From Callaeas wilsoni (lineage: Eukaryota > Chordata > Aves > Passeriformes > Callaeidae): 64,000 nt of DNA. This document shows, piece after piece, positions 51,026 through 62,512 of the stretch. Where the stretch lies: the NCBI GenBank assembly GCA_013398955.1, contig VWPU01005228.1, positions 383,642-447,641 of the forward strand, given 5' to 3'. The notes beneath the pieces are model-generated. The model was not told the origin of the DNA, searched no databases, and was given only the letters and a program-made list of their open reading frames with translations. Numbering within the stretch: position 1 is the stretch's first letter; every line of letters starts with the position of its first letter. The position numbers and the translations under genes were made by a program.

Positions 51026-51187
51026 GATTCTATCTCTGAAGCAGTAATTCGTCTAGCTGCAGCCCATCAGTCTGAAAGTAACAAATTTCATCAGATAAAC
51101 AACGTAACCGCTCACAGCAATGTCTCCTATGATTCAACTTCATTTGATAAGCCAACTGGACCAGTTTCCCTTGAGTTCACTATATAG
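51026..51187 (+). CDS. Candidate terminal coding exon C (53 codons and stop)
   Basis: ATTTTTATTTTTTAAAG precedes 51026. From there the phase-0 frame reads DSISEAVIRLAAAHQSESNK, then FHQINNVTAHSNVSYDSTSF and ends TGPVSLEFTI followed by TAG at 51185-51187. This is the longest member of the proposed exon chain, and its composition is less AT-biased than its flanks. Joined to A and B it would give a helical region followed by a Ser/Thr/Asn-rich C-terminus. I do not recognise the family. It is a testable candidate, not an established gene. Confidence 0.35.
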   Translation, partial: DSISEAVIRLAAAHQSESNKFHQINNVTAHSNVSYDSTSFDKPTGPVSLEFTI

Positions 51188-52375
51188 CCAGTGGATAGTG
51201 GAAGAAGGAAGTCTTGGGAGTCTCCAGCTAGAAATTATATTTCCATACATTCAAAATGTACTCCTGCTTCCTAGGTAATTGGTGTTTCTACTCGGAGGAG
51301 AAGAAATAGCTTGTTGCAATTTTTCAGACTTGCTTCATATTTCTAAAATGGTCTCAAATTTCACAACTTTAAGTTCCGTACAACAAGACCACAAGTAAAA
51401 TTTTTCACTTTATAAGAGATGTGTGAAGGAAGCTTTAGCAAAATCAGGACGTCTTGCACTTGAAAAAATACGGATAGAAATTGACTAGTAATTGTTGGCT
51501 TGTGATAAAGAAAACAAGCAGAAATCACCTTTAAGACAGACCAACAATTATTTCTGTCAAGGCAGTAGTTCTATTCACCGTAAAAGGTAGCATCATAGAC
51601 GAAAATTCCTCTGTTGTTTTCTGTAAAGCACCAACTGTGAATTTTTGTCTTTGTACTTGCCTGAAACTTTTGCTGCAGCAGGACAAACTGAGAGTCTCTT
51701 TCTACCTTTTTTTGCAGCTGCTCATAATGTGTAAAAAACATGCTGTGAAGAAGAATGTAAGTCATCGATAGATGTGTCCTATGGAGCAATCTGTTTCTGG
51801 GTGCAAAGGTACTTGAATCTGCAGATGTTTTCTCAGAGGAGTGTTTCATCCTACATGACTACTACAGTTCAGAGAACCTGCTGGTGTGACCTCAGTGATC
51901 CACTCTTTCGCCCTGGGCTTACTTTGACATTTGATCACCTTCTAATATTTTTCCACGGTGAGGACAGAAGTACAATCATTAAACATAACTTATAGAAGTC
52001 AGGAACAAGAATGCTGAGCACATGGTGCTCAAGGAAGAAAACGCCTGCAGTGTGTGTAAAGACAAAGCTAAATGTTCTCCACTCCAGTGAAACTGACATT
52101 AATTGACAGTCTATATGTCAGAACTTCAGGAGTCTGTTCTTCAAAACAAATTGCCTGTATGCAGGCCTAGATTTGTATGCACGAGTGAACGGGCATATAA
52201 AAAGTACAATCCACACCCTTTTTAGTACAGAGCCAGCTATTGGACCTCTGGACTTACTGGACTGCAACAGGAAGGCACAGAACTTAGAACTTAGTGTTTG
52301 CATGCCTAGCAGTAAAAGACTGAATTTTACAAGAAGAACCTGGACAGATGTCTGTAATTATATTTCTAATCTAAT
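51188..52375. other. Sequence downstream of the candidate terminal exon
   Basis: If exon C is real this would hold its 3' UTR, but no AATAAA is evident in the first few hundred bases. Frames of 61-92 codons on both strands near 51571-52303 lack support. Confidence 0.45.
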
Positions 52376-52725
52376 TGGAGAACCACAGAACAGCTGATGT
52401 TGGAAGGCTTCTCTGGAGATCATCTAGTCCAGTGCCTAAACTCAGAGCAAGGAAAACTGGAGCAGGTCGCCCAGGACCATGTCCATTCAAGTTTTGAATA
52501 TCCCCAAGGGCATATGCAACTACTTTGGCAATCTGCTCCAGTGTTTGACCATTGTCACAGTAAAAAAAAAAAAGTTTTCTTGTGTTCATATGGAATTCCA
52601 TGAGCCTTTTCTTCTCCAGCCTAAACAGTCCCAGCTCTCTCAGCCTTTCCTCACATGACAGGTGCTTCAGTCCCTTAATCAACATTGTGGCCCTTTGCTG
52701 ACTTCCTCAAGTAGCTCCGTATATC
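52376..52725 (-). mobile_element. CR1 LINE 3' end with internal deletion
   Basis: The low end GAGAACCACAGAACAGCTGATGTTGGAAGG is the reverse complement of the CR1 tail. Minus-strand peptides include LKHLSCEERLRELGLFRLEK and then FHMNTRKLFFF, two conserved CR1 ORF2 blocks that normally have intervening sequence, so part of ORF2 is missing between them. An A-run at 52561-52573 lies inside. Not functional. Confidence 0.93.
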
Positions 52726-53577
52726 TCTTGTACCCATGAGCACAGAACTGACTTACGTAGTACGTAATTGGTATTGCACAAAGTGTAGGCAGAACGGAAA
52801 GCAGAATGTATGTCTGTACTTACATTTCCAATCAAATCATTCAGGGGAAAAGACAGACTAATAAAACAGGAAACACTAGAGTTACTGAGGCTCTGAAGCA
52901 GGAGGCCAGAGGAGGAGTAGGTTATAAAAAACAGACATAATCTAATGAGTAAAAACTTCAAGATAAAAAGAGGGAAAAAACCCTTCAATAAGAGGTCAAA
53001 TCATTGAGTGGGTTATGAGCAAAAATCCAAAGACTTAGTACTGTAGTACTGAGAGGTTGTAGGTACTCTGGAAATAAATATATAATATATGAACTCTGAG
53101 CATCACAGAATACAGATGTTTTCAAAATACACAGTGGACAAGCAAATAACTCACAACCTTTCTGCTGGATTAATTTCTTCCTTCCATGTTTTGATTTTAA
53201 TGTTAAAATTCTTTGAGATTAATAATGAGAATATGATGGTCCAAGTTTATTCATGAATTATTTGTTTTAGAACATCTTCACACCATGCAGAGATTTAACA
53301 TTGTGCCTTAGGTTACTGAGACTCACTTATCAAAGGAAGAACCAGATGTTCTGTGCAGATAAATTATGTCTTCCAGCCGTGAAAACTTATAGGTTTTCCA
53401 GTTAATATAGTATTCTAAGTGGAATATATCTCAGCTAACTGCAGATATTTGGAAGTTGGATGTCTGCACCAGTAAGCCAAGTTTATAGTAATGGTAGAAG
53501 AAATAATTTGCCAAGCACTTCCAACTGATTTGTCTTGAGTGCCTGTTTTGGGGTGAGATGAATTGTTCTTATGTTAT
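52726..53577. other. AT-rich sequence without a recognised gene
   Basis: Nothing recognised on either strand. Confidence 0.5.
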
Positions 53578-53599
53578 GCATGACTTTCTGTTGACTATG
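53578..53599. repeat. Left copy of a 22-bp duplication at a gap
   Basis: GCATGACTTTCTGTTGACTATG ends at 53599 and is repeated exactly at 53621-53642 across the N. Between them lie 19 bases starting TGTAGGGG, the N and a C. Confidence 0.9.
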
Positions 53600-53618
53600 T
53601 GTAGGGGTTTGGGTTCTT
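53600..53618. mobile_element. Likely first 19 bases of an inserted LTR, cut by a gap
   Basis: TGTAGGGGTTTGGGTTCTT begins with the TG expected of an LTR and is foreign to the flank, since the sequence on both sides is continuous without it. Only 19 bases are assembled, so the family cannot be named. The layout is the same as at 19607. Confidence 0.4.
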
Positions 53619-53619
53619 N
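53619..53619. other. Single-N assembly gap
   Basis: Unresolved base where the candidate insertion stops; host flank restarts two bases later with a 22-bp repeat of the pre-insertion sequence. Confidence 0.9.
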
Positions 53620-54340
53620 CGCATGACTTTCTGTTGACTATGACAGAAGGTGACCGGGCTGAAAAAGTTAGATGTCTAACTTTTAAACATCTCAGAATAG
53701 ATGTGTTAAATTTATTTAACTGCAGAGGATAAGAAGGAGGAGCCCTGTATAAACTCTCTATACTGAAGCAGTGCTTTATTAGATCAGAAAATGTGAGATT
53801 TGTTCAAAATATTATATTCACAATTAGACAATATGCTATTACTTTTCTTTAGTCCATTCCCTCAAGAAAACTTGAAAGAACCTGAAAACACAGAGAAAAA
53901 GAGATTTCCTAACAATTACCAGTTCTATATTGGCTAAATTACCAGGACAGTTCTAAAAAATGGGAATTATATGGCTTTTTCTAGACAGCAGCAGCCTTTG
54001 ACAAAAGCACAGTTATTTCTCCAAAATTCAGACTAGCTTCAGGAGAAGTAAGGGGCCTAAACTGCTGAAAATCATATTTCTTAAAGTTAGCAACCTGATG
54101 GCATTGTGTAATTCTCTTGCTTTCACTGCCTCTGAATGTGTTGAGAATACAGAAGAAAGATCTGTGAAACTGGAATTGTGTATTTTGGTGTGGATAATCT
54201 TCAGAATGCTTCAATCATGCTCTATGCAGCATATAAGTACATTTAGATGCAGGAATAAAGATATCTAAGTCTTTTCCTCTTCTGTTTTTTTGACATTACT
54301 TTCATACCAATTAATATCCAGTCTTTCACAAATGTGTCAA

Positions 54341-54360
54341 TCTCTCTCTCTCTCTCTCTC
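54341..54360. repeat. (TC)10 microsatellite
   Basis: Ten perfect TC units, followed by TATTTT. A likely polymorphic marker. Confidence 0.97.
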
Positions 54361-57126
54361 TATTTTAAAGCAAAGATCTGCCCAATCACAGTCTTTTTTG
54401 AGCCTTCTATTTCATGTTTACAAAGAAACCAAAATAAATAGTGTCATTTATCTATTTTAATTGTGAAAGACATTAGAGAAAACTCATACATTTCATTGCA
54501 GGAGGTCAAATGAGCTACATGTCTTCTAAAACTTTGTGGAGCATAATTCTTTTAGTTCTTTGGTGTTTCAGATCTTAATGTATAACAAACACATTTGCTA
54601 ATTTAGTGAAGACTTTGCCTCCATTCATTTTTCATTTCACTTACGTATAAATTCTGATACAAGGTACAAGTAGGATAATCATGGTCAATAAGGTTTGAAA
54701 ACTTGTTACTATACAACATTATTGTAAATTTGCTGCATATTTCATCCAATTATACCCAGAAAACTACTGTTTCTTTATACCTCACCCTTGACAAGGAAAA
54801 AAACCCCAAAGCCTCAAACAAAATAATCAAGCAAACAAAAAAGAAAAAATACAAACAAGTTATCTCATAACTCAGTGTGAAAAACCCAGCAACAGCTGAT
54901 ACATGAAGCATTAGAAAAATGAATCTTGTATAAAAGTTAGTAATATCATGAAGAAAGGTACAGTGTCCTTGGAATGTTTGAGAAATTATAAATTTGTGTG
55001 ACCAGAAAAACAAAGTGAGATTTCAACTTCTTGAAAGAAAAAGCAGAGAAAATCAGACAAATTCCTGTGAAAAATATGTAAGGCAAGAGAAAACTGGATA
55101 ATAAACTGTCATGTAAGAAGTTATATAAAAATAAAATCCTGAAAAAGATTGTGATGGATAATGAAGACACTGGACAATCAACAGCAACCAGAAATATCTG
55201 TCAGTGAGGGCAAAAATTAGTAGCTATAACCAGAAGCTAAATCAGCTTCAAATAGTTGTGGGAACAGGCATAGATGCATTTGTATTACAAGGAAAACACT
55301 AGCTGCACAAATACTAAAGGATATATGCAAAAGTACAACTTTATTAAGGCTCCTCATTTAATTCTAGGTTAAGGTAACTATGAAGATGTGGACAACACGT
55401 CCTGCTGTATATAACAGTCCAAGAAATTTCAAAGAAAAGGAGAAAAAGTTTATCACAGAGGAAGAAGTTGATAAATAATGTAGAGTCTTAAAGGTATTAA
55501 CACTGTAATATGTACAACATGACTTTGTGACCTGAAAGACTCCTGAGAAACATAATCAGTATAGACACGAAGAGAAAGGATTCTCTTCCAATACCAACCC
55601 ACTCTGCCAGAATGACGCCTACATAAGTTCCCTAGTATTTTAACAAAACAAAGTGTTAAGGGTTCACACGGAAAGAGTCTCAGGTCACAAATTTAGTGTA
55701 TTTTTGTAGAAGAACCAGCTGGTTTCATGCATGGCTGCAGCATAGTCAAAGACAAGGAAACAGTATAGAGATGAAAGAAAAAAAAAAAGAATGAAGAAGA
55801 AAGGCATAACAACTACATAGAAAGCTTTTCATTGTTTTTTTTTAGTAATGAAGAAGCAAGTTTCTCAGCATAGGAGAAAATTTCATCCTAAATGGATTTC
55901 CCTATTGCAGGGATTCTAGAGATTTGTCAACAAATTAAACAAGTGATATATTTATTATTTCAAACCAACACCCTTTTTATGTTTATAAGAATTAAGAGCT
56001 CTAACTATAGTTGTTTTGTACTGTATTGTAGAGCTTTTGTTACATATATATAAATAAGTTTGGGTTATTGGTGGTACCTCAATTTAAATTAATGTTCAAG
56101 TAATTCAGAGTTTCCTTAAAATTAATATTTCGTGATCATTATCTAACACTGAACGTATATGTGTCTAAGTAAACCTCAACATATATTTTGTTATATTTAA
56201 TTAATTTAATTCTGCAAATCTTGAAAAATTTAAATTTGAATAGAAGATGGAAAGCAGTGTCTCAGCTGGTGGTTAGAAAATAAAATTATGCTCCATGTAC
56301 TATCTATTAAAATTGCCTTACTTTAATTGTAGAAACAAAAAAAGGGAAAATTTTCTGACTGGCTAAATGCCTAACACTGGCCTCTAATACAGAATGAATT
56401 ACTCTTGAGTGAGTAATAAAACACAGTGTTATAATCATTAGAGCATTACTACCTATGTATTTTCCTGCATGTCCTATAACTTGTACTCATCATAATAGCT
56501 TCTCAGTCAGACTTGTGTTTCTGAAGGAATCATTACAGGTCTTATAGTATAATATTTTAGTCCTTCACAAATCCTGTAGGACAATGTTACATGTGATTTA
56601 GTCTTATAGGATTACCTCACAGTCATCTAGAAATCCCTTTAATCCATCAGAAAATCCTTAGGATTGTTTTGTAAAGGCACAAAGGGACATAGATCTGACC
56701 AAGCCTGCTTCTTTCACAAAGAAGTTCCCTCAGGATATAAGAATCACATCCACAATTTCATGCAATGTTGGTGGCCTTTTCCATTTCATTTTAATAAACT
56801 CTTTTGGTCTTATAGTTTGAATTCAAGCATGGAACATATGTAAAGGTTTACACTAGCTCAGTTTATAAGACAATTTAAGGTGATCTGCTGTGTGTAAGAT
56901 TCTAAAAAAATAATTCATTTGCCAAGTAGTTGTAACTGCAGTAAGACTCAAGGTTTAATAAAAGTGATCCCTCTAATATCTATAATCATCACCAGATTGA
57001 ACCCTAACCTAGATTTCTGAGTAAATACCTTTCATGAATATAATTAATATATTCAGCTACTATCAGTGTCTGACAGACAAAAATTATCTACAGAAATTAT
57101 CTACACTTGGAAAAGTGGCAATAGTA

Positions 57127-57149
57127 TACATATATATATATATATATGC
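57127..57149. repeat. (TA)n microsatellite
   Basis: About ten consecutive TA units within TATACATATATATATATATA; likely length-variable. Confidence 0.95.
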
Positions 57150-57329
57150 ACACAGTAAGAGAATGGCAATTTGTTAAGAGGAAGACTCATTCCTATAATT
57201 AGTTGCATTTTTAAATTTACCACTGGAAAAGTTTGGAAGAGTTTGACTCTCACTATATATAATGCATATGTACATATATTTTCATCTTTGGGAAGTGTAC
57301 AAGTGTGCAGAGATGTGGTTCATAAAACC

Positions 57330-58082
57330 TATCTGGAGTTTTGACTGATGAAGGATTTGAAGAACGAGGAGTTTCTATAGGTGCAACTGCAGCAAGAGGA
57401 AAACAAAGAAAAATGCCAGCTGCTGTACTGGACAGACGATCTGGTGACAAAGACACTAAAAAAACTGAATTGCTCAATATCTTCTTCAAATCACTCTTTA
57501 TTGACAGACCTGCCTCCCACAATCCTACATCCTTGAGTCTCAAGGACAAGTCTGGAGCCAGGAAGACTTATTTCTTCTTGAAGTAAACTAAGGAAGACTT
57601 ACTTAAAGGTCGAGGAAGGTCAAGTCATGGAACATTTACCTGAACTGTAGGGAAGTTCACAGATCTTTAGAATGTACACCAACAAGTACAGAACAAACTG
57701 ACCAATCTCTTTGTGGGGCCACTCCTGATTATATTTGGAATAATGTGGAGGCCAGGACTGATTCCTGAAAACTAGAAGAAGGCAAATAGCACATTTCTCT
57801 TCAAGAAACACAAAGAGGAACAACTAGGGAACTGCAGGACCGACAGCTTCAATTCAACTATAGGAAAGTGATGGCACAAGTAATCCTGTAAACCATTTCC
57901 AGACACACGAAAGACAAGAAGGTGATTTGGAGAAGTCAGCATGGATTCAGCAAAGGGAAATCATGTGTGACCAATCTTTTTATGATGAGATGATTGCCTA
58001 GGTAGGTGAGGTGAGAGTCATGGGTGTTGTTTATTCAGACTTCAGGGAAATGTTTTACAGTGTCCCCCCCTGCTATCTTCGT
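57330..58082 (+). mobile_element. CR1 LINE internal fragment (start of reverse transcriptase)
   Basis: The sequence follows the CR1 ORF2 middle region: ACTGAATTGCTCAATATCTTCTTC, GACAAGTCTGGAGCCAGGAAGAC, ACTAGAAGAAGGCAAATAGCAC, GGGAACTGCAGGACCGACAG, AAAGTGATGGCACAAGTAATCC, GACAAGAAGGTGATTTGGAG, AGCATGGATTCAGCAAAGGG and GACTTCAGGGAAATGTTTTACAGTGTCC. The last corresponds to the DFSKAFDTVS motif around RT motif A, now read as DFREMFYSV, so the aspartate of the FDTVS part is lost. The copy lacks both the 5' part and the CR1 3' end, and frames are broken. An internal deletion is likely between the linker and the RT blocks. Confidence 0.9.
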
Positions 58083-59158
58083 TGATGAAGTGATGAAATA
58101 CAGGTGAGTTCTGCTTGCAGAATCATAAAGATGTAATTGTTAAGACTTGTGGCTTTCAGTTCCTTGTTGAACTGTAACTGTTGAACATTACATGAATTGG
58201 GAAAATTTGTTAAATTTCTACTCCTTTAAATCTACTTTTTAAATCCTTTTACTGATGTCTCTATCCCAAGTTTTACCCTAACCTTGACCATGGATGAAAT
58301 ATTTTATTTTAAATACAGATTTTTTAAAAAATAAGCTTTTATATGACTTTCTACACTATAAAAGGATCTGTACAGCTCTAGAACAGAAATTATTTTGAAG
58401 TCTTCAGAAAGCATGAACAGATGAACACTATGAATTTCAGTGAGTCCAATGTACAATAAAGGCAGACTGGAGGGAATAAAACCAGCAATCTGTTGCTTCT
58501 CCTAGATGACTCAGAACATTTTCTCTTCCACTTCAGGCAACAGCTATTCTAAACATCTTAAACCATGACCTTCAGGAAGAGTAAGCTCTCACTCTTCTTC
58601 TCAGAGTTGGTAGCTTTCCAACATGGGTTGATGCCCAGCTCATTGACCTTCCCTCAGAATTTTATCAAAAAGGACATTGCTAACCTCAGGATTCACCCAT
58701 CCCTCAGACTGTTATGTTTTTTAGTTTTTGTTTGAACTTTTTTTCATGTTTTTTAATTTAAAAACATGTTACTTCCGTAAGAGAAAATAATTTTTTAATG
58801 GGAGCTATCCAAGCTTCCTACACATTTATAGCAAAATTTCTTCCTCTCCACATCAAATCTCTCAAAGAACCACTGTTATGATCTGATGTGCTGATCTCTC
58901 TCAACAGTTATCACTTTGACTGCTTTACTTCACGTCTCTAAACTCACCAGCTTTTTTTTCTTTTGTCTTGACACCTTTCAACACATCAGGACCAGTTCCA
59001 GTTTTCTAAATTTCAGACTTTTGCTATCTGCACACAATTCATGTCTTTCTTTTCCCATTCCCTAAGACATGTTTCAAGATACATCTTCTGTACAGAAAGA
59101 TGTCTGCATGAATGGCAGCCCAGAAGCTTTCAAGTTTCCTCTGAGTCATTGTGTTTTA
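58083..59158. other. AT-rich sequence without a recognised gene
   Basis: Nothing recognised; a few pyrimidine-rich stretches near 58500-58600 and 58940-58970. Confidence 0.45.
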
Positions 59159-59990
59159 GTGCCAGAGATTGAAAAAATACCTTTAATGGCTTGAACATTT
59201 TTAAGAAGGACTTTTCCCAATATGGCAAGTAAACAAGGCTGAAGGAGAAGAATATATAAAAAAAGAAAGCCAAACCCAGCAGCTGTCCTGAAAATCAGCT
59301 TTGGAGGTGTTTGGGGTGGGGGAGGCCATAACTCAAAGGCTCATCTACTGAGGCCGAGATTGCAACACTCACCCCACAAGGAGGGGAGGAAGAGAGTTTT
59401 TGGGTGTGTGGCATAACCTCTAGTCAAAAGGAGTGGCCATCCATCCTCCCTTACACAAACTGGCTCAACTGTAAAACCTTGCATCCTGGGAAGGCCACAT
59501 CCACAGGACATTCACATGAGGGGTAGCTATGGAGGTGTCATTATCCATCAAAGACCCCTGAAGTGCTCCCCAGACTCATTCCTGAGGCCTTCCAGCAGAG
59601 CAGAATCATCTGCACGTGATTCAAAATGATACAACAGATCCAGAGTCTGCTGCAAGAGACTGTGTCAAACTTGTCCCCCTCAGGGGAGGTACCTGGGCAT
59701 TCCCACCTGACCCAAATGTGTTAATTCATTGAACTCTATGTTTTGAGAAACCCTCACCACCTGGAAAACCAGAAGAGGATCAACAGGTTGCTATCAACAT
59801 CCATGGAGTGGTGATATTTTCTATTTAATCTGTCTTTGTCACTTTCTTTCTCTCCACCCCACCACCTCTTTTTCTGTTTATTTCTAACTCTCACTCTCCC
59901 TCACATTTACTGTTAGATAAAATCGATATTATTGACTTTGGCATATGGTCTCATTTGCTCCTTAATTCAGGCAGAGACATCTTTCTAATA
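59159..59990 (+). mobile_element. Probable LTR of an avian endogenous retrovirus
   Basis: A stretch with more G and C than its flanks. Its 3' part resembles the end of a known avian LTR type: TTTCTTTCTCTCCACCCC, TCACTCTCCCTCACATTTAC, then AGATAAAATCGATATTATTG and a CTTAATTCAGGCAGAGACATC end. A 6-base repeat GTTTTA occurs at 59153-59158 and 59991-59996 and could be a degraded target duplication, but the TG start is one base off and the end is TA rather than CA. Orientation is taken from the poly(A)-like AGATAAAAT near the high end. Boundaries are therefore approximate. Confidence 0.5.
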
Positions 59991-59996
59991 GTTTTA

Positions 59997-62009
59997 ATAA
60001 CTGGATCTTAACATTTAGGTAAATACACTGTCTTCTCAGAACTTGAAATTGGAAGTGCAAATCTTCGGTTCCTGGTTTTGTGGGGTTTTAATATTTTATC
60101 TTGCTTATCAAAGTGACTATTTTGGACAAGTGAACATAGTAGTCTACTAAGTTACCCAAACACAGATATAAAATACTAATATTTAAGGTATTTGGTCTGA
60201 CATCCAGATGCTATTTCCAGGAGAACATGGTCTTTCTCAGCTCTTTGCCATACTGTCAAATCCATGAAGATAATTTGCTTATGCTAAGGAATTTGGGTAG
60301 ATAAATCTGATAAAGAGGATTTGGCATGTTGTTATGAATGAAAACAATATTCAGTGTTTAATTACCTTAAAACGCAGATATATCCTATGTACATGTCATT
60401 AAAGCATGCACATATTGAATTTCTTGCTTAATAGTTAAAAACAAATTTGGGCTTAAATAAAAAAAGAATTCTTAAACTTTTAATAAATGCTTCTTCTGAA
60501 ACAATTTGAAGTCTATGGCAAGACTCCAAAATTACTTCAACTTTGAATCAGGTCATAAATTGCATTGCCCATATATCTTCGACCATTTTATTCCACTGTC
60601 TGTCAACTTCTCAGCCTGCAAGAAGGTAATTTTTCAGTGTTCCTAGTGATGTTAATTCCAATCAATATTATGTTACACACAATGCATGCAAGCTTTTCCT
60701 GAAGAGATGTAAAGAAGTAACAGGCATTCATGACAGTTGACACTATCTCTGAAAGCCATATTGATTACTAAGAGAGTCAAATATGGATTTATTAAATTTA
60801 AAATAAAATAAAATGAGAAAACACTTCTTGAAGTGAAATACAATGTTTCATACAGACACTTAATATAAGCAGAAATTACTTTTCCTTCATGGAAAATGAA
60901 AGGAGTTTTTTCTTCCTATTAGCATTTCAATTAAAAGCATTTCTACTCATTTCCTTTTTAATGAAAGAATATAAATAGCAATAGACTTAAAGTACTGCTT
61001 TTTTTCTAAAAAGCAAAAGCAAAAAAAAATTCTTTTTGCATTAAGAACCTTAATAAAATTTCTAAATAGGAGTAGTGTAAACAGTAAACCAATAAAATTG
61101 CTTGCTTCTGTTCAGTAAATATACATTGATTTTCATATCGATTCATATTTCTGCCCAGAATGATCCTCAGCACTTTTCACTGATGCTCACTTTGAGTAGA
61201 AAATCATGTGTAAAATGTAATTGTTCCAGACAACTTCTTTTAGGCTAACAGGGCCGTATTTTCTGAAATTGTGTGGTTCTACCAAAAACAGAGAAATTAA
61301 TGTAGATTTGTAGAATGATGGTATTTTTAAAGAATAGAAATAGATATTTGACAGGGACATTGGAGAAATGGAAATATTTTGAAGTAATGAACTGAATTCT
61401 TTTGTGCGGAAGAAATCATCTAAAATACCTATATGTTAAATCTTCCCCAGCCTTTTTTTTTTTTTAATCTATGATGAAGGTGTCTAGAGTTTAGAACAGT
61501 TTGGAGGGGAATTCTGTGCTTTTTTTCATGGTGCACTAAATATAAAAATAAAATAAGCTTTGTCCTGTAATCAACAAAACCAAGTAAAGAACTAGTAGTA
61601 TTGCAAACATAAGCTTATGATTCTTTAAACAAAGTTAAACCAGGTATCTTTCCACTCAGTAATAGACAATATTAATCCTAGGCAAAAAGCCAAGACTGGA
61701 GTATGCTGAAAATGTTCTTACTATTAAAAGAGCACCTAAAACAGCCATAATACTGACTATAGTTTATTTGTAAGTATTGCTTACAAATAGTGTTGCTTGC
61801 AAATAGAACAATATCAGTGCTTCTTCCAGGCATCAGGGAACTAGAGGAACGGATCTACTAATTCTGGCTTAATCCTAGCCTAGATGAGTTAAGGGATCAA
61901 TACTACACTTACAAAGAAATGCTAATCAAAATCTCACATTAAGCTACATTTTTTAAAAACTAATAAAGTATATTTTTATGAGAAAGAACCTCATCATTGT
62001 GCAGGTGAC
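59997..62009. other. AT-rich sequence without a recognised gene
   Basis: No repeats recognised except the small inverted and tandem repeat at 61765-61806. T- and A-runs near 61020-61030 and 61452-61465. Confidence 0.5.
61765..61806. repeat. 10-bp inverted repeat followed by a 16-bp tandem repeat
   Basis: TATTTGTAAG and CTTACAAATA pair around a 5-base loop (61765-61789). The second arm is then repeated imperfectly as GCTTGCAAATAG 16 bases later. Probably replication slippage at a small hairpin. Confidence 0.75.
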
Positions 62010-62203
62010 TGCACACTGGCACAGATTGCTCTGAGAGGTTGTGGAGTCTCTCTCACTGGAGATATTTAAGAACCATCTGGGCACAATCCTGTGCCATGTG
62101 CTCCACAATGACCCTTCTTGAGCAGGAAGGTGGGACCAGATGATGCCCTATGGTCCCTTCCAACCTGACCCATTTTATGATTCTGTGATTCTGTGATTTT
62201 TCT
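62010..62203 (+). mobile_element. CR1 LINE 3' UTR and tail
   Basis: Plus-strand text carries the CR1 3' end: GGCACAGATTGCTCTGAGAGG, GTGGAGTCTCTCTCACTGGAG, ATATTTAAGAACCATCTGGGCAC, GAGCAGGAAGGTGGGACCAGATGA, GGTCCCTTCCAACCTGACC, then the octamer-type tail ATGATTCTGTGATTCTGTGATTTTT. It shares its 3' UTR type with the 26031-27250 copy. Confidence 0.94.
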
Positions 62204-62290
62204 TAGGAAGTAGTTATTACTCTTTACCAAAACTAAATGGACCAGGCTGAGGAGCTTCAGTATAGACAACTTTGAAAATATGTAAAGTAA

Positions 62291-62398
62291 TGGAAGAGTA
62301 ATTCCAGTTTGATTACTTTTAGTTATAATTTCTGTAAGAATTTGTGGAAGAGCAATTCCAGTCTGATTATTTTTAGTGATAATTTCTGTAAGTATTTG
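62291..62398. repeat. 54-bp tandem duplication
   Basis: Two adjacent 54-base copies (62291-62344 and 62345-62398), each starting TGGAAGAG and ending near TTTCTGTAAG-ATTTG, with about five mismatches. Unequal crossing-over or slippage of old sequence; no coding frame. Confidence 0.93.
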
Positions 62399-62512
62399 TG
62401 TGAAGGATATGTAGACTCTAGGAATGTAATGACATCTGATTTGTTAGCCAAAGACATTTTGGTTAATAACTAGTAGAGAAAAAAGACCCCAAACAAATAT
62501 AAGGTGGGGAAA

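Larger units (their letters stand above)
53643..57329. other. AT-rich sequence without a recognised gene
   Basis: Contains the (TC)10 microsatellite, an A/C-rich patch near 54800-54855 and TA-rich runs near 56043-56056 and 57126-57149. A-rich stretches around 55770-55790. No transposon recognised. Confidence 0.5.
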
